The notes beneath the pieces were generated by a model. The model did no database searches. It worked only from the letters and a program-made list of their open reading frames with translations, and was not told the origin of the DNA. Positions 38,844 to 48,800 of a DNA stretch of 64,000 bases are shown in pieces; position 1 is the stretch's first letter; each line of letters begins with the position of its first letter. The position numbers and the translations under genes are program-made. Origin of the DNA: Verrucomicrobiaceae bacterium (GTDB lineage: Bacteria; Verrucomicrobiota; Verrucomicrobiia; Verrucomicrobiales; Akkermansiaceae); assembly GCA_027486655.1 (NCBI GenBank), contig JAIXOR010000007.1, positions 1 to 64,000 of the forward strand, read 5' to 3'.

Positions 38844-40601
38844 ATGCACTTCCTTGATTCCATCCTGTTCCTGGCCTCCGCCGGAGGCGGCGCCGTGTCC
38901 CTCGAAGGACTGAAACCCGATCTCAACTTCATCGACTGGTCGATCCTCGCCATCTACCTCGCCTTCGTCATCGGCATCGGCTTCGCCCTCAAGAAATACA
39001 ACAACAGCGCGGAGGACTTCTTCCTTTCTGGCCGCTCGATCCCGGGCTGGGTCACCGGGCTCGCTTTCATCTCCGCCAACCTCGGAGCCCAGGAACTCAT
39101 CGGCATGGCCGCTTCCGGTGCTGAGTATGGCATCATGACCTCCCATTTCTACTGGGTGGGTGCCATCCCCGCCATGGTCTTCCTCGGCATCTTCATGATG
39201 CCCATGTATTACGGATCGAAGGCCAAGTCGGTGCCGGAATACCTCAAGATGCGCTACAACGAGCCCACCCGCGTCTTCAACTCGGTTTCCTTCGCCTTCA
39301 TGACGGTGGCCTCCTCCGGCATCTCGATGCACGCGCTGGCCGATCTTCTCCACGCGCTGCTCGGCTGGAACTACTACGTCTCGCTCTTTGTCACCTCCGG
39401 CATCGTGCTGGCCTACGTCCTCAAGGGCGGCCTCTCCTCCGCGATCTACAACGAGGTGCTCCAGTTCTTCATGATCGTCTTCGGCATCGCGCCTCTCGCC
39501 TACATCGCCCTCAAGGACGTCGGCGGTTGGGAAGGACTGGTCGCGAAACTGCACGCCTCGCCCCAAGGCCAGGGAGCCCTTCACTCATGGGCGCAAACCG
39601 GTGGCACGGAAAACCCGATGGGCGTCCCCTGGTATGGCATCCTCTTCGGCCTCGGATTCGTACTCTCGTTCGGCTACTGGTGCACCAACTTCGCCGAGGT
39701 CCAGCGCGCCCTCGCCGCCAACTCGATGGGTGCCGCACGCCGCACTCCGATCATCGGAGCCATCCCGAAAATGCTTTTCCCGGCCATCGTCATCCTCCCC
39801 GGCATGATCGCCTACGGCCTCACCAGCGATGCGGTGGCCACCGGCTACACCATCCCCACCAATGCCTCCGGCGCGCTCAATTACAACCAGGTGCTGCCGT
39901 CGATGATCTTCCACTATTTCCCCAACGGCCTGCTCGGCCTCGCGATCACCGCGCTCATGGCCTCCTTCATGTCCGGCATGGCCGCCAACGTCACCGCCTT
40001 CAACACGGTCTGGACCTATGACATCTACAAGGCGATGAACCCGGACAAGGGCGATCGCGACCTGCTCACGATGGGCAAATACGCCACCGTCTTCGGCATC
40101 ATCGCCGCCATGGGCTTCGCGCTCGTGGCCTCGAACTACAACAACATCATGTCCATCCTCCAGCTCGTGTTCGGATTCGTGAACGCGCCGCTCTTCGCCA
40201 CCTTCCTGCTCGGCATGTTCACCCGCCGCTCCAACGCGATGGGCGCCTTCTGGGGACTGGTCGTCGGCACCGGCAGCGCCATGATCTTCCACGGCCTCTG
40301 CTTCGCCACCGGCAACGCCCCGGGCGTCAAAGGCGGCTGGATCAGCCCGCTCATCGAGTATCCCAAGGAAATGTCCCAGGGCTTCTGGGTCGCCATCGTC
40401 GCCTTCAGCACGACCTTCGCCGTGAATGCTCTCATCTCCTGCATCAGCCGCCGTGACAAGACCGATGAGGAACTCAAGGGCCTCGTCTACTCGCTCACTC
40501 CCAAGCAGGTCGAGGACAACGACCCCTGGATCCTGCGCCCGGTCGTGCTCGGCACGATCGTCTTCATCGCCTCCATCATCCTGAATATCATTTTCTGGTA
40601 A
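38844..40601 (+). CDS. sodium:solute symporter, SSS/SGLT family
   Basis: 585 aa with about fourteen membrane helices. SSS hallmarks: EDFFLSGRSIPGWVTGLAF, ISANLGAQELIGMAASGA and GLSSAIYNEVLQFFMI. This subgroup (SGLT-like) imports sugars or similar solutes with sodium. Its position after galM suggests a hexose. It is followed 19 bp later by a 64-aa membrane protein, then a strong terminator. Confidence 0.93.
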   Translation: MHFLDSILFLASAGGGAVSLEGLKPDLNFIDWSILAIYLAFVIGIGFALKKYNNSAEDFFLSGRSIPGWVTGLAFISANLGAQELIGMAASGAEYGIMTSHFYWVGAIPAMVFLGIFMMPMYYGSKAKSVPEYLKMRYNEPTRVFNSVSFAFMTVASSGISMHALADLLHALLGWNYYVSLFVTSGIVLAYVLKGGLSSAIYNEVLQFFMIVFGIAPLAYIALKDVGGWEGLVAKLHASPQGQGALHSWAQTGGTENPMGVPWYGILFGLGFVLSFGYWCTNFAEVQRALAANSMGAARRTPIIGAIPKMLFPAIVILPGMIAYGLTSDAVATGYTIPTNASGALNYNQVLPSMIFHYFPNGLLGLAITALMASFMSGMAANVTAFNTVWTYDIYKAMNPDKGDRDLLTMGKYATVFGIIAAMGFALVASNYNNIMSILQLVFGFVNAPLFATFLLGMFTRRSNAMGAFWGLVVGTGSAMIFHGLCFATGNAPGVKGGWISPLIEYPKEMSQGFWVAIVAFSTTFAVNALISCISRRDKTDEELKGLVYSLTPKQVEDNDPWILRPVVLGTIVFIASIILNIIFW

Positions 40602-40620
40602 ACCCCAACCCACCACCACC

Positions 40621-40815
40621 ATGGACCTCCGTCTTCCCATCGGCTACGTCTTCACCATCTACGGCATCATGCTCACCGGCTATGGAGCCTTCACCAAAGG
40701 CGCCGAGATGTACAAGAAATCCCTCGAACTGAACGTCAACCTCATCTGGGGCGTCGTCATGCTCGTCTTCGGCATCGTCATGCTCGTCTTCGCCAAAAAG
40801 GCCGGCAAGGCCTGA
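40621..40815 (+). CDS. 64-aa two-helix membrane protein downstream of the symporter
   Basis: 64 aa with two hydrophobic segments (about 7-24 and 41-58), joined by a short basic/polar loop. It begins 19 bp after the symporter stop and ends 25 bp before an intrinsic terminator, so it is almost certainly the last gene of the galM-symporter transcript. Small proteins in this position can be accessory subunits of transporters. No catalytic motif. Confidence 0.75.
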   Translation: MDLRLPIGYVFTIYGIMLTGYGAFTKGAEMYKKSLELNVNLIWGVVMLVFGIVMLVFAKKAGKA

Positions 40816-40840
40816 GGCGCCAATACCCGTCTCACGATCC

Positions 40841-40876
40841 GCCACCCCGGCCCTCCGCGGCCGGGGTGGCTTTTTT
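40841..40876 (+). terminator. intrinsic terminator after the symporter operon
   Basis: A perfect 12-bp stem (gccaccccggcc / ggccggggtggc, 40841-40852 and 40859-40870) with a 6-nt loop, followed by six T (40871-40876). It separates the sugar-transport transcript from the MbnP-MbnH operon. Confidence 0.95.
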
Positions 40877-40970
40877 CTGCCTACGTGATCAGGTGGGAGC
40901 CGCCGCCGACTATCGGCTTGCGGAAAACCGCCTGAACCGCTTGTAATCCGGGGTCGCACGTCCCCCCTGA

Positions 40971-42863
40971 ATGCGAATCCCCCTGCCATCTGCCCCCCGG
41001 ATGGATGAAAGCCCGGCACAGCGGAAATCCGCCCCTGCCGCCTTTTGTCGTTCGTATGCCCACGGTATCCGCCTCATCGCAAGAACGGCGGAATCGCTGA
41101 CGCGTGCAGCGGCGGCACTGGCCGCGGTGATCCTTGCCGCCTCCAACCATGTCCGGGCCGCTGGCGAGCTGGACTTGGAGTTCATCCCGATGGCGGGAGA
41201 CGGAGCCCTCCCGGCGGGCTCCGCATTCGACACCACAGCCAATGGCCGCCTCACGGTTTCGCGGCTGGATTTTCTCGTCACCGGACTGGCCCTGCAACGC
41301 GAAGATAGCACCTGGATCGAGTCCGCTCCAGACTGGGTGGACTTCGTCAGCCTCGGCAAACGACGGCTCACCGTGAAAACCACCGGCGTCGCGGAGGCGG
41401 ACTACCAACGCATCCGCTTCCGCATCGGTGTGACTCCCGAGACCGACCGTCAGGACGTTTCGTCCTTCGCCCCGGGCCATCCGCTTCATCCCGATGTCTG
41501 TGGCCTGCATTGGAGTTGGCAGGGAGGCTACATCTACCTCGCGCTCGAAGGCCGCTCGTCACGGACACTCCACGGCGCGGATGGATTTTCGTTCCATCTC
41601 GCCCGGGAGGGCAATGCCCCATGGGTCGAGCTCCCGGTGCGGTTCCGTGGCGGCGGACCGGTCACCATCCGTGTGGCGATGGATGTGCCTTCCGTTCTAA
41701 CAGGCGTCGATTTCCAACAACACGGCAACGCCACCCACTCCCGTGATGGGGATGCGATTCCCGTCCTGATGAAACGCAATCTTGCCAGCGCGTTCCGCAT
41801 CGATTCCGTGAAGTCCGATGTCTTCACCCGTGCCCGTGCCGAAGGTGGCGTGGTCTCCGCGCTGCCGGAGGGCACCCGTGCCTATCCGTTAGAGGTTCCC
41901 TCGCGTTTTCCCAAGGTTGCCCTCCCTGCGGACAATCCGCTCACCGTCGAGGGCGTGGAACTCGGCAGACGCTTGTTTCATGAAAACCGGCTCTCGGTGA
42001 ATGATTCGATCTCCTGCGCTTCCTGCCATCAGCCGGAAACGGGCCTCAGCGATGCACGCCGCTTCAGCATCGGCGCCGAGGGACACGCCGGCAAACGCCG
42101 CTCGATGCCACTTGTCAACCTAGCCTGGCAAAAGGAACTCTTCTGGGACGGTCGCGCCCCGTCCCTGCGCGAACAGGTCCTCATGCCCATCCGGGATGCC
42201 CATGAGATGAACGAAACCCCGGAAAACGTGGTCTCCAAGCTCGCCATGGATCCCGTCTATCAGAATTTGTTCGGCAAGGCCTTCGCCTCGCCCGGCGTCA
42301 CGGTGGACCGCATGGCCCGCGCCCTCGAACAGTTCCTGCTCACCCTGATTTCCCACGAATCACGCTTCGATCTGGCCCTGCGCCAGGCCGGCGAACTCAC
42401 CGAAACCGAAAAACGCGGCCTCCAGCTCTTCGTCACCGAACACGCCCCCGAACGCGGCCTCCGCGGTGCGGACTGCTTTCACTGCCACGGCGGCATGCTT
42501 TTCAGCGACCACGCCTTCCACGACAACGGCCTCGCACTGGACGAGTCGGACACCGGCCGCATGCAGGTGACCGGAAACCCCGCCGATCGCGGGAAGTTCA
42601 AAACGCCCACTCTGCGCAACGTCGCCCTGCGCGCTCCCTACATGCACGACGGCCGCTTCGCCACACTCGAGGAGGTCGTCGAGCACTACAACTCCGGGGT
42701 CCGCCGTCGGCCCACGCTCGATCCGAACCTCGCCAAGCACCCTGCCGGAGGCCTCGGGCTTTCCACCGAGGAGAAACAAGAACTCGTCGCCTTCCTCCGC
42801 ACGCTCACCGACCAAAGCAAGTCCCCCGTCCCGCCGGAATCCCCCACCGCCTCCCAGCCATGA
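40971..42863 (+). CDS. MbnP copper-binding domain fused to MbnH-type di-haem peroxidase
   Basis: 630 aa; a long N-terminus ends in a signal-like segment (ALAAVILAASNHVRA) before residue 64. Residues about 65-250 match MbnP: LDLEFIPMAGDG, RLDFLVTGLALQ, FRIGV and CGLHWSWQGGYIYLALEG with Trp181 and Trp183. Residues about 290-615 form a di-haem cytochrome c peroxidase/MauG-type domain with CASCH (349-353), CFHCH (502-506), SMPLVNLAW, KTPTLRNVALRAPYMHDGR. MbnH is known to oxidise a Trp of MbnP to kynurenine, creating a copper site; the two are normally separate proteins. The stop overlaps the next start as ATGA. Confidence 0.85.
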   Translation: MRIPLPSAPRMDESPAQRKSAPAAFCRSYAHGIRLIARTAESLTRAAAALAAVILAASNHVRAAGELDLEFIPMAGDGALPAGSAFDTTANGRLTVSRLDFLVTGLALQREDSTWIESAPDWVDFVSLGKRRLTVKTTGVAEADYQRIRFRIGVTPETDRQDVSSFAPGHPLHPDVCGLHWSWQGGYIYLALEGRSSRTLHGADGFSFHLAREGNAPWVELPVRFRGGGPVTIRVAMDVPSVLTGVDFQQHGNATHSRDGDAIPVLMKRNLASAFRIDSVKSDVFTRARAEGGVVSALPEGTRAYPLEVPSRFPKVALPADNPLTVEGVELGRRLFHENRLSVNDSISCASCHQPETGLSDARRFSIGAEGHAGKRRSMPLVNLAWQKELFWDGRAPSLREQVLMPIRDAHEMNETPENVVSKLAMDPVYQNLFGKAFASPGVTVDRMARALEQFLLTLISHESRFDLALRQAGELTETEKRGLQLFVTEHAPERGLRGADCFHCHGGMLFSDHAFHDNGLALDESDTGRMQVTGNPADRGKFKTPTLRNVALRAPYMHDGRFATLEEVVEHYNSGVRRRPTLDPNLAKHPAGGLGLSTEEKQELVAFLRTLTDQSKSPVPPESPTASQP

Positions 42864-45800
42864 ATCCCCGCGAAACCACCGCACGCCTGCTGCTTCTCTC
42901 CGTGTTCAGCACGGCCCTCGCCCCGAGCCTGCGCGCGGACATCAATCACGCCGCCGAGGACGAGCTCGCCGCCGCCGCCGCCGCCCTCGCCCCGAAGTTC
43001 AATCCCAAGCGCGATGCGGTCACCATCGAGAAGATCCTCGCCGAGAAGAAAGCCGCGGAAGCCAAGAAGAAGAAAAAGGGCAAGAACTCGAAAACCCGGC
43101 TCACCGCCAAGGCCACCCTCATCAACGGCCCGGACACCCAGGGCAAATGGGGCTCCGTGATCGCATGGACGCCGCACATTCCGGTCACCGCTTCCCTGCT
43201 CCCTAACGGAAAATTGCTCACCTTCGCCTCCAATCAACGCACCACCTTCCCCAGCGGCCCGGAGTTCACCTACGCCGCGGTCTGGGATCCGGCCACCGGG
43301 CAGTTTACCGAGGTCAACAACCCGCGCCACGACATGTTTTGCGGCGGAACCGCTCTCCTGCCGGACGGTCGCCTCGTCGTCAATGGCGGCCGCGCCACCA
43401 CCGTGCTCTCCAGCGTGTTCGACTGGAATGCCAACCAGTGGGTCGCCCTGCCCAACATGAACGACCCGCGCTGGTACAACCCCAGCGTGGCCCTGCCCGA
43501 TGGCGGCGTTTTCACCGTGAGCGGCAGCGGCGGATCCAATACCGCGGAACGCTGGGACTCCGCCACCGGCTGGAGGCGTCTCTCCGGTATCGGCTGGAGC
43601 GCCGTCACCTCGCAGCCCGGCTACATCAACATCTGGCATCCCTTCCTGATGCTCGCGCCGAATGGCAAGCTCTTCCACTTCGGCCCCACCGATGCGATGA
43701 ACTGGGTGGATCCCGCAGGAACCGGCACCCTCACCGCCGCCGGTCGGACCATTCCCGGAACCCACTATCCCAAGGAAGGCGCGTGGGCCATGTTCGACGA
43801 AGGCCGCATCCTGGTCACCGGAGGTGGCGCAAACACCACCTCAGGCAGCGACTCGACCACCGGCACCAGCACCGCCGCCTCCTACACCGTGGACCTCCGG
43901 GGCACCTCGCCCGTCGTCGCCAGCGCCACACCCATGACCATCCCGCGGCAGTTCGCCAACACGGTCGTCCTCCCCAACGGCGAGGTCATGGTCATCGGCG
44001 GAAACGGCGGCGTGAAGTTCAGTGATGCCGCCTCCGTTCTCACTCCCGAGATTTGGAACCCGCAAACCGGTGCCTGGCGCACCGTCGCCAATCACGTCAC
44101 CCCGCGGAACTACCACTCGGTCGCCCTGCTCCTCCCCGATGGCCGCGTCTGGTCCGGCGGCGGCGGCCTCGGCGGAAATGCGGCCGACCACCGCGATGCG
44201 GAAATCTTCACGCCTCCCTCGCTCTACAACGAGGCCGGCACGCTCGCCACCCGCCCGGTCATCTCCTCGATGCCCGCCCGCGTTGGCGTCGGCACTCGCT
44301 TCACCGTGAATGCCACCGCCGGGCTCTCCCGCTTCACCATGATCCGCATGTCCGCCGTCACCCACTCGGTGAACACGGACCAGCGCTTCCTCAATGCCTC
44401 ATTCATCGAGACCAGTCCCGGCGTCTATCAGATCACCGCCCACCCGAACATCAACGTGCTCACGCCCGGATACTGGATGCTCTTCGGGCTCAACTCGGCC
44501 GGCGTCCACTCGGTGTCCCGGATCTTCCAGGTGGACCAGCGCGCCACGGTCTCACTCACCAATCCCGGAAACCAGGCGGGCTACACCGGAGAGGCCGTGT
44601 CCCTTGATCTAACAGCCGCCGCCCCGGCAGGTGCCTCGCTCGCCTTCGCCGCCACCGGCCTGCCAGCCGGGCTTTCCATCGACTCCTCCACCGGACGGAT
44701 CAGTGGCACCCCCACCGCCACCGGTGTCTTCCCGGTCACGGTCACTGCGGCCGATTCGCTCACGTCCTCCGCCCAGGCATTCAACTGGACGCTTTCCCCC
44801 GTCACCCGATCGCAGAAATTCTCGACTTTCCCCTCCGCCACCGGGCTCACCCTGAATGGCAACGCCTCGGTCACCTCGTCGCTCCTGCGTCTCACCCCGG
44901 CCCTCACCAACCAGGCGGGCTCCTCGTTTCTCACGCAGTCGTTTCCCGTGCGTGGAAACACCTCGTTCGCGACCCGCTTCGTCTTCCGCCAGGGTGGCAC
45001 CGGCGATGGCGCGGACGGCTTCTGTTTCATCGTGCAAGGTGCCGCCGCCACCTCGCTCGGCACCGGCGGCGGCTCGCTCGGCTACGGCGGCATCGCCAAC
45101 AGCCTGGCCGTCGAGTTCGACAGCTTCGTCGGAACCAATGACCCGAACGCCAACCACATCGGTGTTCTAACAAACGGAAACACCACCACCCACCTCGCCA
45201 CCCACACGCCGAGCTTTGATCTGGAGGACGGCCTCGATCACACCGCCTGGGTCGAGTATGACGGGGTGTCCAACACCCTGCGCGTCTACCTCTCGCAGAC
45301 GGTCACATCCGTGCGGCCCGCCACGCCCGTGATCACGCTCGGCTCCGTGGACCTTGCCGCCCTCGCCGGCCAGCAAGCGTGGTTCGGCTTCAGCGGCGGC
45401 ACCGGCGGCTCGTTCAATGCGCATGACATCCTCGCCTGGGACGTGGCCATGGATGCAAACAAACTCCCCAGCCTCTCGCTGCCACCCGTCCTCACCAACC
45501 CCGGCCCGCAACTCGCCGTCACCGGAAACCCGGCCTCCCTCCAGCTTGCGGCGAGCGATCCGGAAAACGACGCGCTCACCTTCACCGCAAGCGGCCTGCC
45601 CTCCGGCCTCTCTATCAGCTCCGGAGGCCTCGTCACCGGCACCCCCACCACCGCAGGGGACTTCACCGCTATCGTGAATGTCGCCGATGGCACCAACGCC
45701 CCGGTTTCCACCCAGTTCGCATGGAAGATCAACCCGCCCTTCGTGCTTCCCCAACTGTCCGGCTCTGCCGTGAGCGGCGGCTCCACCACCACCTTCAGCC

Positions 45801-48800
45801 TCAGCGCCACCGGCGGACGCAACGTGCGCTACAAATGGAACTTCGGCGATGGAACGCCGGAAACTTCCTACAGCAGCTCGACCTCCGTCACCCACGTCTT
45901 CGCCAGCCCGGGACGCTACCTCGTCACCGCCACCGCCACCGATGACACAGGCCGCACGCTCACCGTGAGTTTCTATCAGGGCGTGTCCGCTCCGCTCACC
46001 AGCCGCGCTCCCGCCGCCTCGTCCAGCATCGCCATCGAAAAGCGCAGCAGCGGAAACCCGCGCGTCTGGGTGGTCAACCCGGACTCGGATACCGTCTCGG
46101 TGCTCGATGCCGTCACCCGCGCGAAACTCGCCGAGATCCCCGTCGCCGCCTCACCCCGCAGCGTCGCTGTCGCTCCGGATGGCCGCTTGTGGGTCGCCTG
46201 CGCCAAAGGCAGCGCGGTATCCATCATCAGCCCGGCTTCTCTAACAGTCGTGCAGTCGCTTGCCCTGCCCCGCGGCTCCCGTCCCTTCGGCATCGCCTTC
46301 GATCCCGCGGGCTCCGCCGCCTGGCTCACGCTCGAAGCCACAGGCCGCCTGCTCAAGCTCCACGCCTCCACCGGCGCGGTTCTAACAGACACGGCGGTGG
46401 GCCCGGACCCTCGCCACCTGTCCGTCACCCATGATGGATCTTCTGTGTTTGTCAGCCGCTTCATCACCCCGCTGCTCCCCGGAGAAAACACCGCCACTGT
46501 CAATCCCTCCGGCCGGGGAGGGGAGATCGTGCAGGTAAACGGTTCCACCTCCGCCGTCCTCCGCACCATCCTGCTCCGCCACAACGAGGCCCCGGACACT
46601 TCGATCTCCGGCCGCGGCATCCCGAACTATCTCGGCGCTCCGGTCATCACGCCGGACGGGCTCTCCGCATGGATCCCCTCCAAGCAGGACAACATCCTGC
46701 GCGGCACGCTCCGCGATGGCCAACCGCTCACCCACGACAGCGCCGTGCGGCCCATCGCCTCCCGCGTGAACCTGTCCACTCTAACGGAAGATCACCCCGC
46801 CCGCATCGACTTCAACGACGCCGGCACCCCCACTGCCGTCTGCCACGATCCCTCCGGCATCTACACCTTCGTCGCCCTCGAAGGCAGCCGCGCCGTCGCC
46901 GTCGTGGATACCTGGAATCACGTCGAAATCACCCGCTTCGACGCCGGCCGCGCTCCTCAGGGACTCGCCCTGTCGCCGGATGGCAACACGCTCTTCGTTC
47001 AGAACTTCATGGACCGCTCCGTGACCGTGCACGATGTGAGCGGCATCCTCCGCGGTGGCAGCGCCACACCCGCTCTGCTCGGCTCCGTTTCCACCGTCGC
47101 GGTGGAATCCCTCGCTACTCCGGTTCTGTTAGGTAAGCAGCTCTTCTACGATACCAAAGACAACCGCCTCGCACTCCAGGAATACATCTCCTGCGCCTCC
47201 TGCCATGCGGACGCCGGTCACGACGGCCGCGTCTGGGACTTCACCGGCTTCGGCGAAGGACTGCGCAACACGATCACCCTGCGCGGCCAGGCCGGTCAGG
47301 GGGCCTTCCACTGGTCTGGCAACTTCGATGAAATCCAGGACTTCGAAGGCCAGATCCGCGCCTTCGCGGGCGGCATCGGCCTCATTCCGAGCGGAAACCC
47401 GCATCCGCCCATGGGCACGCCGAACTCAGGCCGCAGCAGTGACCTCGACGCCCTCGCCGCCTATCTCGGTTCGCTCACCGGCACCGACGAAAGCCCCGCC
47501 CGCCAGGATGCCGCAGTGCTTCCTCCAAGCGCCGCCGCCGGCCGCGATCTCTTCATCACGAAAAACTGCGCGTCCTGCCACTCCGGCCCGGAGTTCACCA
47601 ACAGCGCGGTTGGCGTCTTCCGGGACATCGGCACCATCAAGTCCACCACCGGCAAGCGCCTCAATGCCACCCTGCCAGGACTCGATGTGCCTACGCTCCG
47701 CGGCCTCTGGACCACCGCCCCCTATCTGCACGATGGCTCCGCCGCCACCGTCAGCGCGGCCATCAGCGCCCACTCGGGAGTCTCTCTCAGCACCACCGAA
47801 CTCGCCGATCTCACGAACTACCTCCTCAACATCGACGAATCCATCCCTTCGGCTCCCGCCCCGCTCACCGAGTTTGTGGAAACCTTCGCCACGCCCTCCC
47901 TCGATGCCTCGCGCTGGACCGTCGGCACGCCCTACGGCCGCATGTTCGCCCCGGCCGACCCGCTCGTGACCGTGCGCCAGGAATCCGGTAAACTCATCCT
48001 CACCCCGCGTGCCAATACGGCCGTCGAGGGCTACAACGGCGTGCTCTCCACCGACTTTGTCGATCTAACAGGATCCGCCCTTGAAGTGGAGGTTTCCCCG
48101 GCCGGTGGCACCGCGAACACCTGGCTCGCTCTCGGTGGCGGAAATGGCAACTTCCTCGTCATCGGCCGCGAGGGATCCGTGCTCTGGCTGGAGCAGATGG
48201 TCAATGGCGTGCGTGACGTCACGCTCTTCGATTACAACGCCGCCGCCCACAAGCTCTGGCGCATCCGGCACGACGCCGCCAGCGACCGTATCCTCTATCA
48301 GCTCAGCGCGGATGGCGTGGCATGGACCACCGCCCGCTCCGTGGCCCGCGCCTTCGGCATCGGCGCGCTGCGTGTCGAACTCGGCGGCGGCACCTACCTC
48401 TCCGAGACCGCTCCCGGCACCGCGTCGTTCGACAATGTGGTGCTCACCAAACCGGCCCTGCCCCCCGTCGTCGGAGCCTTCACCGCCACTCCCCAGGAAA
48501 TCACCGCGGGCGGAAGCTCCACGCTCCGCTGGACGATCACCCCGGGCAGCTCCGCGCTCACCTCAGTCACCTTGAATGGATCCAATGTGCTCGGCAGCGC
48601 CGAAACCACGGTTTCCCCCGCCGCCACCACCACCTACACTCTCGTCGCCACCAGCGCCGCAGGCACCGTGAGCGCCAGCACCACGATCGTCGTCCGCCCT
48701 GCACTCGCCGGCCGCTCGTATGCCGAGTGGGTGGCCGCATTCGGTGGCACCGGATCTCTAACAGCCGATGCCGATGGCGACTCGTTCCCCGAGGGACTCG

